Origin: JAVVUJ01 sp964582545
GTDB taxonomy: Bacteria; Bacillota; Clostridia; Peptostreptococcales; Anaerovoracaceae
DNA: 64,000 nt
NCBI GenBank assembly: GCA_964582545.1
Contig: CAZOSB010000001.1
Coordinates: 62,001 to 126,000, forward strand
Direction: 5' to 3'
Below, piece after piece: positions 45,336 to 54,190 of this stretch (position 1 is its first letter; the number at the start of each line of letters is the position of its first letter). Both the position numbers and the translations under genes were made by a program. The notes beneath the pieces were generated by a model. The model was not told the origin of the DNA. It did no database searches and worked only from the letters and a program-made list of their open reading frames with translations.

Positions 45336-47132
45336 GTGAGTAAGCAAATTAAAGAAAGAAAAGAGATAGATTCAAGATACCAATGGGATCTTCAATCTAT
45401 GTACCGTGAAGAAAAGGACATGGAGGAAGACTGCAAAGCGGCAGAAAAGTTAGCTGAGGAGTTCGTTAAGTATTCCGGAAAGCTTGGGGATTCCGCAGAA
45501 GTGTTGGCATCGGCCATGAAGGACAAGGATACCATATGGAAAAAGTTAGAAAAAGCATACGTCTTTGCCAGAATGAAGAAGGACGAGGATAATCGAATCA
45601 GCCAGTATCAAGCTCTTTGCGATAAAATGCACACATTGATCGCTAAGGTGTCAGCCCATCTGTCCTTTTTCACCCCAGAACTTCTGGAGGTACCTGAAGA
45701 AAAACTGAGGGGCTTTATGGCTTCCGGGGGGGATTTGGCGGAATATGAATTCGTGTTTGAAATGATTTTACGGGAAAAAGCCCATGTTCTTTCCAAGGCA
45801 GAGGAAAACCTCATGGCACAATTCAGTCAGTTGACCCCAGCCACCAATGACATCTTTGGTATGATCAACAACGCTGACATCAAGTTTGGAAATGTGGTGG
45901 ATGATGACGGTGACGAGGTGGAGTTGACCCATGGAAATTACATCCGCTTTATGGAATCCCATGATCAAAATGTTCGTAAAAATGCATATACGAATATGTA
46001 CAATGCCTATGAGAAGCAAAGAAACACATTGGCAACAACCTATAATTACAATACAAAAAACGATGTAGTGTTTTCCAAAATCAGAAAATATCCGTCGGCT
46101 ATCGAAGGTGCTCTGTTTGGAGATGATATCCCATTGGTCGTGTATGATAACCTAATTCAGACGGTCAATGAGAATCTGCCCTTGCTCCATCGATATGTAG
46201 AGATTCGGAAAAAGATGTTAGGTCTTCAGGAGGTCCACATGTATGACATGTATGTGCCACTGGTGGAGCTTCCTAATAAAGAAATTCCCTATATGGAGGC
46301 GGTATCCATGATGCAGGAGGGTTTGGCACCCTTGGGCGAGGAATATAGACAAATCATGGATTCCGGAATTGCCGGAGGTTGGATTGACGTATATGAAAAT
46401 AAGGGGAAGACCAGTGGGGCATACTCCTTTGGAAGTTATGACAGCAAACCTTACATTTTGCTGAACTACAACGGAAAGCTGAAGGACGTCTTTACGCTGG
46501 TACACGAAATGGGTCACTCCATGCATTCCTATTATACCAGAAAGGCTCAGCCATTTAGCTACGGCGGTCACTCCATCTTTACGGCAGAGGTGGCGTCTAC
46601 AGTAAATGAATGCTTGTTGATGCAGAATTTATTGAATAATACAGAGAATGAAGAACAGAAGAAATATTTGCTAAACTTATATATCGAAGAGTTTAGAACT
46701 ACCTTATTCCGTCAAACCATGTTTGCAGAGTTTGAAAAGCTGACTCATCAAGCGGTGGAAGAGGGTACGGCACTGACGGCGGATTATCTATGTGAGGAAT
46801 ACAGCAAACTAAACAGAAAATACTTTGGGGAAAAGGTCAGCTATGATGACTTCATTAAGATGGAGTGGTCCAGAATCCCCCATTTCTACAATGCATTTTA
46901 TGTATATAAGTATGCCACGGGGTATTCCGCAGCGGTGGCCTTATCAAAGAATATCCTTGAAAAGAAGGAAGGAGCCCTGGAGAATTATATAGAATTTTTG
47001 AAATCCGGAGAGAAAGATTTTCCCATTAACCTTTTAAAAGGTGCCGGTGTGGACATGAGTAGCCCTGATCCCATCAAGAAAGCCATGACCACCTTTGGAG
47101 AACTTTTAGGGCAGTTAGAAAAATTAATCTAA
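45336..47132 (+). CDS. pepF: Oligoendopeptidase F
   Basis: The 598-residue M3 metallopeptidase has the zinc motif HEMGH at residues 390-394 with a distal Glu in FTAEVASTVNE. The N-terminal part has RYQWDLQSMY, typical of PepF. It degrades cytoplasmic peptides of about 7-17 residues. The start is GTG with GAAAGGAA 9 bases upstream. It is followed, after 63 bases, by nadK. Confidence 0.95.
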   Translation: MSKQIKERKEIDSRYQWDLQSMYREEKDMEEDCKAAEKLAEEFVKYSGKLGDSAEVLASAMKDKDTIWKKLEKAYVFARMKKDEDNRISQYQALCDKMHTLIAKVSAHLSFFTPELLEVPEEKLRGFMASGGDLAEYEFVFEMILREKAHVLSKAEENLMAQFSQLTPATNDIFGMINNADIKFGNVVDDDGDEVELTHGNYIRFMESHDQNVRKNAYTNMYNAYEKQRNTLATTYNYNTKNDVVFSKIRKYPSAIEGALFGDDIPLVVYDNLIQTVNENLPLLHRYVEIRKKMLGLQEVHMYDMYVPLVELPNKEIPYMEAVSMMQEGLAPLGEEYRQIMDSGIAGGWIDVYENKGKTSGAYSFGSYDSKPYILLNYNGKLKDVFTLVHEMGHSMHSYYTRKAQPFSYGGHSIFTAEVASTVNECLLMQNLLNNTENEEQKKYLLNLYIEEFRTTLFRQTMFAEFEKLTHQAVEEGTALTADYLCEEYSKLNRKYFGEKVSYDDFIKMEWSRIPHFYNAFYVYKYATGYSAAVALSKNILEKKEGALENYIEFLKSGEKDFPINLLKGAGVDMSSPDPIKKAMTTFGELLGQLEKLI

Positions 47133-47195
47133 GGAAAACTTTGATATCCCTATTCTTATTGGTAGTGCAAGCAAGATAGTTAAAGAAGGTTAAAT

Positions 47196-47993
47196 ATGCA
47201 GAAAATATTCATAGTCACCAATGAATCAAAAATTTCCAAGGATACGGAAGCTCTGCTTAAAGCGAAACTTAAGTTTGAGGGTTTTGAAATTTCTAAGGAA
47301 TTTACGGGAGAGGAAGAGCTGATCGTCTGTATTGGAGGGGATGGGGCTTTCTTAGCCACTCTTCACCGATACGACTTTCCCGCTGTACCCTTTGTAGGGA
47401 TTAACACCGGACATCTTGGGTTTTTTCAAGAGTTATTGCCGGATCAATTGGATGATTTTATCGGAAAGTATAAGGAAAAGAAGTATGAAATTCAAAGGCT
47501 GAAAACCGTGTGTGCCACTTTTTGGCATGAGGGAAAGCATGTGGCGTTTAAAGGATTGAATGAAATTGTTATAAAGGCGGCACACTCCCTTTCCGTTCAC
47601 CTGAATTTGGCTATCGGCGACAGCTTTATAGAGCGGTTTAGCGGTGACGGTTTGCTTTTCGCTTCTCCTGCAGGCAGCACTGCATATAACTATGCTTTGG
47701 GGGGGAGTATCGTGGATCCCCGGTTAAATCTGCTGCAGGTTACTCCTATTGCACCCATGAATACCACGGCTTATCGCTCTTTTACTTCCAGTGTACTCCT
47801 GCCCCCCGATGTGGCTGTCAAGGTATTTCCGGAGGAAGTGGACAAGAAGGATATACTCATCACCTGTGATGGAATCGAGCATACTTATCAATACATTTCG
47901 GAGATTACCTTTGGGTTTTCTGACAACATCGTGCAACTCATCAGGTTGGAGGATTATGATTTTTGGTCAAAGGTACAGAGCAAATTTTTATAG
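47196..47993 (+). CDS. nadK: NAD kinase
   Basis: The 265-residue protein phosphorylates NAD to NADP. It has GGDG at 47-50 with the catalytic Asp49, then INTGHLGFF, NEIVIK and SPAGSTAYNYALGGSIVDP (SPAGSTAYNYALGG), which are family signatures. AAGAAGG precedes the ATG. A gene for an RluA-type pseudouridine synthase follows, an arrangement common in Firmicutes. Confidence 0.96.
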   Translation: MQKIFIVTNESKISKDTEALLKAKLKFEGFEISKEFTGEEELIVCIGGDGAFLATLHRYDFPAVPFVGINTGHLGFFQELLPDQLDDFIGKYKEKKYEIQRLKTVCATFWHEGKHVAFKGLNEIVIKAAHSLSVHLNLAIGDSFIERFSGDGLLFASPAGSTAYNYALGGSIVDPRLNLLQVTPIAPMNTTAYRSFTSSVLLPPDVAVKVFPEEVDKKDILITCDGIEHTYQYISEITFGFSDNIVQLIRLEDYDFWSKVQSKFL

Positions 47994-48065
47994 AAATTAA
48001 AAGTGACGTCATAATGAAAAAACTAATAAATTAACTATCACATGACTTTGCAAAAAAGGAAGAAA

Positions 48066-48998
48066 ATGAACGCAGAAAAATTTAGATATGTAGTAAAGAA
48101 AGAAGATGAAGGACTTAAAATTAAGAGTATTTTGAAAGGAAATCTTGGGTTTTCCACCAGACTGCTCAACAAATTGAAAATCCAAGGAGGTGTGTTTTTG
48201 GAGGGTGAGCCAGCCAAGATGCATCTTAAACCCCAGGAGGGGCAGGTCATCACTATCGGACTTCCGGAGGAAAGAAGTGATTTTATACCTGAGGATATTC
48301 CCATTTCTATCGTGTACGAGGATGAGGATTTGCTGATTGTGAACAAGCAGGCCGGATATGTGGTTCATCCCACCAACGGTCATCCAATTCATACCTTGGC
48401 CAACGGAATTATGAAGTACATGATAGATTCGGAGCAAAATTTCAAAATTCGTTTTGTCAATCGTTTGGACATGAACACCTCGGGTCTGTTGATCGTGGCG
48501 AAGAACTCATTTTGTCAAAAAGATTTCGCAGTACAGATGGCAAATGACCAAGTAATCAAGAAGTATGTCGCCTTGGTCACAGGTCACGTGACCGCTGATA
48601 GTGGAACTATCGATTTGCCTATAGGAAAGGCGGATGAGGAGCGGGTGGAGCGCATAGTCAGGGAAGATGGGGCACCCTCTGTCACTCATTATCAAGTGCT
48701 AAATAGGTATACAAAAAAAGGAATTAATCGGAAAGAAGAATTGATTGTAAAGGAATTTACACTGGTGGAGCTTCTGCTGGAAACGGGAAGAACTCATCAA
48801 ATCAGGGTGCATATGGCTGAGCTTGGGCATCCCGTTGTGGGAGATGTTCTCTACGGGGAAGACAGCCCTTTGCTCATAGAGCGTCAGGCATTACATGCGA
48901 CCTATTTGCGGTTTGGACATCCGGTCACCAAGGAAATTTTAGAATTGGAAGCACCTCTGCCAAAGGATATGATGGATCTAATAGAAAAAATTAAATAG
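48066..48998 (+). CDS. Pseudouridine synthase, RluA family
   Basis: The product is about 310 residues, with a short S4-like N-terminal part and the RluA catalytic motif RFVNRLDMNTSGLLIVAKN (VNRLDMNTSGL), in which the Asp is catalytic. ETGRTHQIRVHMAELGHPVVGD (GRTHQIRVHMA) follows. It would modify uridine in rRNA or tRNA, but the target is not readable. ATG 48066 has AAAGGA at a 5-base spacing; the in-frame ATG at 48042 has none. It is probably co-transcribed with nadK. Confidence 0.92.
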   Translation: MNAEKFRYVVKKEDEGLKIKSILKGNLGFSTRLLNKLKIQGGVFLEGEPAKMHLKPQEGQVITIGLPEERSDFIPEDIPISIVYEDEDLLIVNKQAGYVVHPTNGHPIHTLANGIMKYMIDSEQNFKIRFVNRLDMNTSGLLIVAKNSFCQKDFAVQMANDQVIKKYVALVTGHVTADSGTIDLPIGKADEERVERIVREDGAPSVTHYQVLNRYTKKGINRKEELIVKEFTLVELLLETGRTHQIRVHMAELGHPVVGDVLYGEDSPLLIERQALHATYLRFGHPVTKEILELEAPLPKDMMDLIEKIK

Positions 48999-49008
48999 AT
49001 ACTTTGGT

Positions 49009-49037
49009 AACAACCTTCCGAGACTTTGCATATAATA
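49009..49037 (+). promoter_or_regulatory. Sigma-K-like promoter
   Basis: AAC (49009-49011), a 17-base spacer and CATATAATA (49029-49037) fit the sigma-K pattern AC-16/17-CATA---TA exactly. The same geometry occurs before cwlJ. A sigma-A reading would have a good TATAAT but no -35. Confidence 0.5.
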
Positions 49038-49069
49038 TGAAAGTATAATAAATATGGAGGTGTTTCATT

Positions 49070-49273
49070 TTGGAAGATTGTAAACAAATTTATGACCGAG
49101 ACCACGATTGTGATTGCCATAAGCCTGCACATAGGCCACATTGCGAAGTTTGTTGTGAACCTTGTGATGAGGGTTGGGATTGGCTCACATGGATACTTAT
49201 TATCATTGTGATTTTCCTGTTATGCAGCCCAAGGGGCGGCAAAGGTGGATTTTTAGGCGGATTATTCGGCTAA
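49070..49273 (+). CDS. Small Cys/His-rich membrane protein, unknown
   Basis: This 67-residue protein has an N-terminal half rich in Cys, His and Asp (DHDCDCHKPAHRPHCEVCCE; 7 Cys and 4 His in about 30 residues), one membrane helix (WILIIIVIFLLC) and a Gly-rich end (GGKGGFLGGLFG). The start is TTG with GGAGG 9 bases upstream. I do not know the family. The Cys/His pattern suggests metal binding, and the promoter suggests sporulation; small YjcZ-like spore proteins share the short, one-helix, Gly-rich plan. A terminator follows. Confidence 0.6.
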   Translation: MEDCKQIYDRDHDCDCHKPAHRPHCEVCCEPCDEGWDWLTWILIIIVIFLLCSPRGGKGGFLGGLFG

Positions 49274-49298
49274 ATAAATTTTAAATCATGCATGATAA

Positions 49299-49337
49299 AA
49301 ACCCCCCATGGACAGATGGTTCATGGGGGGTTTGTTC
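49299..49337. terminator. Strong bidirectional terminator
   Basis: AAACCCCCCATG (49299-49310) pairs perfectly with CATGGGGGGTTT (49322-49333). A-rich sequence before and T-rich after allow use in both directions, for the small Cys-rich gene and for the convergent pspA-like gene. Confidence 0.85.
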
Positions 49338-49372
49338 TATGCATGTAGGATAGACTTCAAAAAAGTTTACGT

Positions 49373-50047
49373 TTAAAGTCCCATCTGTGCCTTTAAAGCT
49401 GCCAGTTCATCCTCCACAGACTTGGAAGCATTGTTGTACTTGCTCTCCAATTCCTCAGTTTCATCAATGGGCTTTTCGTTCAGTTGAGCCATGGCATTTG
49501 ACTGATCCAACAAACGATCAGCCTTTGACTCCATCCTTTCAAATGCCTGCATGGAAGAAGAGGCAGTATCCATTGAATTTGAAATCTTGTTCATCTGATC
49601 TTGGGTTTTGGCAACGGCAACCTTTGCTTTTATGGTGGCCCTTCTGCTTTCCAAGGATTGAATGTCCTTTACCAACTTATCGTGCATTTCTCGCATTTTC
49701 GTTGCGTTTTCATGGGCAATGTTATAAGTTTTTTCAAGGTCCACTCCGACAGCCTCCAAGGATTGCTTCTTTGTAAGGAAAACTTTAGCATCTTCCTCGT
49801 TTCCTGCTGCCAATGCTTTTTGTGTGAGATCCAGATACTTTGAAACCTGTTCTTTGTTTTCATCCAACATTCTCTTTGTGCGGGACTCTTCCGCCATAAC
49901 TCCAGCGGTTTCCTTCTTTACATCTGCCAAATCCTCTGTAAGATTTCGTAGGTATTGGTCGATCATTTTTCCGGGATCCTCGCATTTATCCAAAAGTGCG
50001 TTGATATTGGCTGACATAATGTCCTTAAATCTTGTAAGTACTCCCAT
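49373..50047 (-). CDS. PspA/IM30 family protein
   Basis: The 224-residue protein is almost entirely helical coiled coil. It begins VLTRFKDIMSANINALLDKCEDPGKMIDQYLRNL (in pieces RFKDIMSANINALLDKCEDP, MIDQYLR), the PspA/Vipp1 opening. PspA proteins polymerise on membranes and guard them against stress. It lies 17 bases downstream of the TPM-like gene on the same strand, and such pairing with a membrane-anchored TPM protein is common in Firmicutes. Confidence 0.9.
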   Translation of the reverse strand: MGVLTRFKDIMSANINALLDKCEDPGKMIDQYLRNLTEDLADVKKETAGVMAEESRTKRMLDENKEQVSKYLDLTQKALAAGNEEDAKVFLTKKQSLEAVGVDLEKTYNIAHENATKMREMHDKLVKDIQSLESRRATIKAKVAVAKTQDQMNKISNSMDTASSSMQAFERMESKADRLLDQSNAMAQLNEKPIDETEELESKYNNASKSVEDELAALKAQMGL

Positions 50048-50064
50048 AGTAATTCTCCTCTCAA

Positions 50065-51225
50065 TTATTCATATTTTTTTTCTAATTCAGATGTATCATC
50101 GTTGTTTCCAAAAGTTTCTAAAGGTTTAGATAATATTTCTTTCGTATATTCTTCTTTCTCCTTTCTGCGTTTCATTATTTTAGTAATTATTATAATTATT
50201 GCAATTATAAGTAACATTAAAATAAAGTTGCCGATTAAGTTAGGGGGTTCCTTAGGTTCGCTCATGATAAACTGTGATGTGGAAATAAAAGTATTTGCAA
50301 TCATGGCTTCCATGGTTAAGGAAAGATCATTGTAATTGGTTTGAAAGTAACCCCAAAAGATCCGAATGGCTTCTGAATCCATGATGGTATCAGTTGAGTA
50401 TCCACTCAAATACCGAAATTCTCCATCCATTTCACTCAGGTCATCGTTTTCTATAGCAAAATAGGAAAAAATGAAATGGGCTTCATCTGTAAAGTTGTCG
50501 GTATAAAAATTTTCCAAGTATTCGTCCGTTGCATTCCCATTAATGCTGCCATCTTCATTCCAAAATGTTTCATCGTAGGGAACAAAGAGCACGAAGGGTT
50601 GAACTCCGGTCTTTTTATAAAATTCCTCCAAACCTTGAATCAGCACTGATTTATTAGATACCCACCCAATATTGTCTTGAAACCATTCTGTTTTATGTAC
50701 CTGCCCGGAAAGTGGGGTCCGTTTTATGCTATTGCCTGAACTTTCACTGGAGGAATATCCAAGCATTGTGATAAACACAATAAGTGCCACAAAGATAATC
50801 AATGGGATAAAGCACCCAGATGGCAGACAACCGGTAGTCTTTTTCATAGGAGCACTGGATGTGTCGTATGTATTAAATCGGGGGGGAGGGGCCACAAATA
50901 TGGTTTTGTTATGAGTAGAATGATTATGTCTATGGTCATGATCATGATCATGATCGTGCGAATGTCTATTGTTTGGATGAGAAGTTGAAGGTTTAGGGTT
51001 GCTGAAAAAGCCGCCGCCACCACTATTGGAAGAACTTCCTCTATTGCTAGAGCTTCCTCCTGAATTGCGACCTCCACCGCTAAATCCACCACTACTTCTG
51101 CTACCGCCAAATCCGCCGCTACTCCTGCCGCCGCCAGAGGAAAAACCACCTCCGCCAAATCCACCACTACTCCTGCCGCCAGAGGAAAAACCACCGCCGC
51201 CGCTGCCGCCGCCACTACGTCCCAT
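50065..51225 (-). CDS. TPM-domain-like membrane protein with a Gly/Ser-rich N-terminus
   Basis: The 386-residue protein has three parts. Residues 1-85 are a low-complexity Gly/Ser/Arg repeat (SSGG-FGGGG units); a His/Asp tract (HDHDHDHDHRHNHSTHN) follows; then a membrane segment (near 140-160), an extracytoplasmic TPM-like domain (about 190-330) and a second membrane segment (about 335-355) with a charged tail. The order and the partner, a PspA protein, fit a stress-related membrane complex. The His tract could bind metal. The repeat is conserved in composition only; the start is supported by AAGGAGA upstream. Confidence 0.7.
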   Translation of the reverse strand: MGRSGGGSGGGGFSSGGRSSGGFGGGGFSSGGGRSSGGFGGSRSSGGFSGGGRNSGGSSSNRGSSSNSGGGGFFSNPKPSTSHPNNRHSHDHDHDHDHRHNHSTHNKTIFVAPPPRFNTYDTSSAPMKKTTGCLPSGCFIPLIIFVALIVFITMLGYSSSESSGNSIKRTPLSGQVHKTEWFQDNIGWVSNKSVLIQGLEEFYKKTGVQPFVLFVPYDETFWNEDGSINGNATDEYLENFYTDNFTDEAHFIFSYFAIENDDLSEMDGEFRYLSGYSTDTIMDSEAIRIFWGYFQTNYNDLSLTMEAMIANTFISTSQFIMSEPKEPPNLIGNFILMLLIIAIIIIITKIMKRRKEKEEYTKEILSKPLETFGNNDDTSELEKKYE

Positions 51226-51370
51226 AGAGTCTCCTTTCTAATATTAAGGGTATTACCGAAAAACTGATAAAATGATAATACAAAGGTTATTTTTAGTATA
51301 GCATAAAAAGATAAAGGTTCAATATTAAGAATTAGATACATTTTAAAAGATTTCAGTTTAAACAATTTTC

Positions 51371-51415
51371 TTGACTTAAGCTTTGATAGATAGTAAAATA
51401 AAATAATTATTTTAT
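51371..51415 (+). promoter_or_regulatory. ilvC promoter with a palindrome at its start site
   Basis: TTGACT (51371-51376), 17 bases and TAAAAT (51394-51399) form a good sigma-A promoter. An 18-base perfect palindrome ATAAAATAATTATTTTAT (51398-51415) covers the downstream end of the -10 and the start site, as an operator would. I see no T-box leader in the 40 bases before the gene. Confidence 0.6.
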
Positions 51416-51456
51416 CGCTAAAAATTAAATTCAAATACATATAAAGGAGAAAGAAA

Positions 51457-52452
51457 ATGGCAAAAATTTATTATCAAAACGACTGCAATTTATCACTATT
51501 GGATGGAAAGACCGTTGCCATTATTGGCTATGGAAGTCAGGGACATGCACACGCCTTAAACTTACAGGAAAGTGGAGTAAATGTTATTGTTGGACTTTAT
51601 GAGGGCAGCAAATCTTGGGCATTAGCAGAAAGAGCAGGATTGAAGGTAGACACAGTAGAAAAAGCTTCAAAAAAAGCAGATATCATCATGATTCTGGTTC
51701 CTGATGAAAAGCAGGCAGATTTGTATCATAACAGCATTAAAGAAAACTTAACAGAAGGAAAGGTTCTGGCCTTTGCTCACGGATTCAACATCCATTTCTT
51801 ACAGATTATGCCTCCTGAAGATATCGATGTCATCATGATTGCACCTAAAGGTCCCGGACATACGGTAAGAAGTGAGTATCAGGAAGGAAAGGGAGTTCCT
51901 TGTCTGATTGCCGTTTATCAGGATGCTTCCGGAAAAGCTAAGGACATGGGTCTTGCTTATGCGGCAGGTATCGGTGGTTCCAGAGCAGGAGTTTTGGAGA
52001 CTACCTTTAGACAGGAAACAGAAACAGACTTATTCGGTGAGCAAGCAGTTCTTTGTGGCGGAGTGACCGCTCTGATGCAGGCCGGATTTGAGACTTTGGT
52101 AGAAGCTGGATACGATCCTGAAAACGCATACTTTGAGTGCGTACACGAGATGAAGCTCATCGTAGATCTGATTTATCAAGGCGGTTTTGGAAAGATGAGA
52201 TATTCCATTTCCGATACGGCTGAATATGGTGACTACAGCGCAGGAAAGAGAGTCATCACAGAAGAAACGAAGAAAGAAATGAAGAAAATTTTAGAAGAGA
52301 TACAAGATGGTACTTTTGCCAGAAACTGGATTACTGAAAATAAAGTGGGAAGACCTCACTTCTTAGCTACAAGAAGAATTAAAGCGGAACACCAGATGGA
52401 AAAGGTGGGAAAAGAGCTTAGAAAGATGTATTCTTGGAATGATGAAAAGTAA
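51457..52452 (+). CDS. ilvC: Ketol-acid reductoisomerase
   Basis: The 331-residue class I enzyme converts acetolactate to dihydroxyisovalerate in branched-chain amino acid synthesis. It has the NADP loop IIGYGSQGHAHALN, the APKGPGH motif, and the metal ligands in the EQAVLCGG region and the YECVHEM-like ECVHEMKLIVD. It is preceded by AAAGGAG and followed after 61 bases by ilvB. Confidence 0.97.
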   Translation: MAKIYYQNDCNLSLLDGKTVAIIGYGSQGHAHALNLQESGVNVIVGLYEGSKSWALAERAGLKVDTVEKASKKADIIMILVPDEKQADLYHNSIKENLTEGKVLAFAHGFNIHFLQIMPPEDIDVIMIAPKGPGHTVRSEYQEGKGVPCLIAVYQDASGKAKDMGLAYAAGIGGSRAGVLETTFRQETETDLFGEQAVLCGGVTALMQAGFETLVEAGYDPENAYFECVHEMKLIVDLIYQGGFGKMRYSISDTAEYGDYSAGKRVITEETKKEMKKILEEIQDGTFARNWITENKVGRPHFLATRRIKAEHQMEKVGKELRKMYSWNDEK

Positions 52453-52513
52453 AATATAAAAAGCTCAAGAATTTAAAGAAGTATAAAAATGCAACGCGAA
52501 AAAGGTGAGATGA

Positions 52514-54190
52514 ATGCAATTAAAAGGATCAGAAATCATCATGGAATGCCTTGTGGAGCAAAATGTTGATTTGATATTTGGATATCCCGGGGGGCAGATT
52601 ATGCCTCTCTACGATGTCCTATACGATTATCGGGATCGCATCAAGCATGTATTAACCAGCCATGAGCAAGGGGCTACCCATGCGGCAGACGGTTATGCCC
52701 GTTCCACTGGAAAAGTGGGGGTTTGCTTTGCTACAAGCGGTCCGGGAGCTACCAATACGGTTACGGGTATCGCCACAGCTTACATGGATTCCAGTCCAAT
52801 GGTAGTGGTTACGGGGCAAGTACCGCTTTCCCTCATTGGGAAAGATTCTTTCCAAGAGGTAGATATTGTAGGAATTGCCTTACCCATTACAAAGCACAGT
52901 TTCTTTTGTAGAACGGTGGAAGAGATTGCACCTAATATGAGAAGGGCGTTTCAAATCGCCATGAGCGGCAGACCGGGACCGGTTGTTGTGGATGTTCCCA
53001 AGAATCTCATGGTGGAAAAGGGACAGTACGAAAAGCAAGAAGCGCAAGTGCCTGAACCTACACCGCAGCTTAACTTAGAAAAAATTAAGCTCGTGGCGGA
53101 AGCTATAAACAATGCTGAAAAACCTGTTATTGTAGCGGGAGGCGGAGTTATCATCAGTGAAGCTTCAGAGGAATTGACAGCATTGGCTCATAAATCGCAA
53201 ATTCCTGTAATCACAACGCTTATGAGCATGGGATCCTTTGATAGAAGGGATTCTCTATCCTTGGGTATGTTGGGTATGCACGGTCAAAAAAACGCGAATT
53301 TAGCAGCTCATCACAGCGATTTAATCCTTGCCATCGGTGCTCGCTTCAGTGACAGAGTGATCGGTGATGCTTCCAAATTTGCAAAGGGTGCCAGAATTAT
53401 TCATATTGATATTGATCAAGCAGAAATTGGAAAAAACATGCGATATGACATGTTTATCAAAGGGGATGCAAAGCAGGTGTTGAAGGAAATCCTTCCTTTA
53501 ACTGAAGAAAAAAATAGAGATTCTTGGTTGGAACGAGTGGCCTCCTTTAAGGAAAAAGAAAAGACGAAAAAGGATCGATTGAACTCGGATAATATTTTAG
53601 AAACAGTCAATCACGTTTTAGGGGACGATGTAATCGTAGCTACCGATGTGGGACAGCATCAGATGTGGACAGCGCAAAAGTGGATGTTTCGCAGACCCAG
53701 AACCTTTATTTCGTCCGGTGGATTAGGAACCATGGGTTTCGGTCTGGGGGCAGCTATCGGTGCCCAGATGGGAAATCCTGATAAACAGGTGGTTCTTGTG
53801 ACGGGCGATGGAAGTTTTCGGATGAACTGCAATGAATTGGCAACGGTTGCGTGTCAGGATCTGCCCATCCTCATCATAGTCATGAAGAACAATACCTTGG
53901 GAATGGTAAGACAATGGCAGAAGCTATTCTTTGACAAGCGGTATTCCGCAACGGATCTGCAGGATGTGATGGACTATGAAAAGTTGGCAGGTGCCTTTGG
54001 ATTAAAAGGAACCGGTTGCCTTGTAAAGGACGTTCAAGGTCTGGAGGAAGCTGTCCGAAGAGCTCAAAAGTCAGGAAAGGGCGGTATCATAGCCTGCGAA
54101 ATCTTTAAGGATGAAAACGTTTGGCCCATAGTGCCTCCGGGAGAAGCCATAGATAAGCAGGTCATCAAGGAGAGATACGCCGGTGAGTAA
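52514..54190 (+). CDS. ilvB: Acetolactate synthase, large subunit
   Basis: The 558-residue ThDP enzyme makes acetolactate or acetohydroxybutyrate. The catalytic Glu51 is in TSHEQGATHAADGYAR, and the ThDP motif GDGSFRMNCNEL and the FAD-region sequences are present, so this is a biosynthetic type. No ilvN small subunit is next to it; it is either elsewhere or absent. The gene is directly followed by a RarD-like transporter with an 8-base overlap. Confidence 0.94.
   Translation: MQLKGSEIIMECLVEQNVDLIFGYPGGQIMPLYDVLYDYRDRIKHVLTSHEQGATHAADGYARSTGKVGVCFATSGPGATNTVTGIATAYMDSSPMVVVTGQVPLSLIGKDSFQEVDIVGIALPITKHSFFCRTVEEIAPNMRRAFQIAMSGRPGPVVVDVPKNLMVEKGQYEKQEAQVPEPTPQLNLEKIKLVAEAINNAEKPVIVAGGGVIISEASEELTALAHKSQIPVITTLMSMGSFDRRDSLSLGMLGMHGQKNANLAAHHSDLILAIGARFSDRVIGDASKFAKGARIIHIDIDQAEIGKNMRYDMFIKGDAKQVLKEILPLTEEKNRDSWLERVASFKEKEKTKKDRLNSDNILETVNHVLGDDVIVATDVGQHQMWTAQKWMFRRPRTFISSGGLGTMGFGLGAAIGAQMGNPDKQVVLVTGDGSFRMNCNELATVACQDLPILIIVMKNNTLGMVRQWQKLFFDKRYSATDLQDVMDYEKLAGAFGLKGTGCLVKDVQGLEEAVRRAQKSGKGGIIACEIFKDENVWPIVPPGEAIDKQVIKERYAGE

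Noticed and set aside
51366..51380. CodY box at the ilvC promoter
   Set aside because: AATTTTCTTGACTTA matches the 15-base consensus at only about ten positions, which is weak for this AT content.
50844..51440. Long open frames overlapping the Gly-rich gene on both strands
   Set aside because: They arise from the repetitive GGN codons of the TPM-like gene and have low-complexity products with no RBS.
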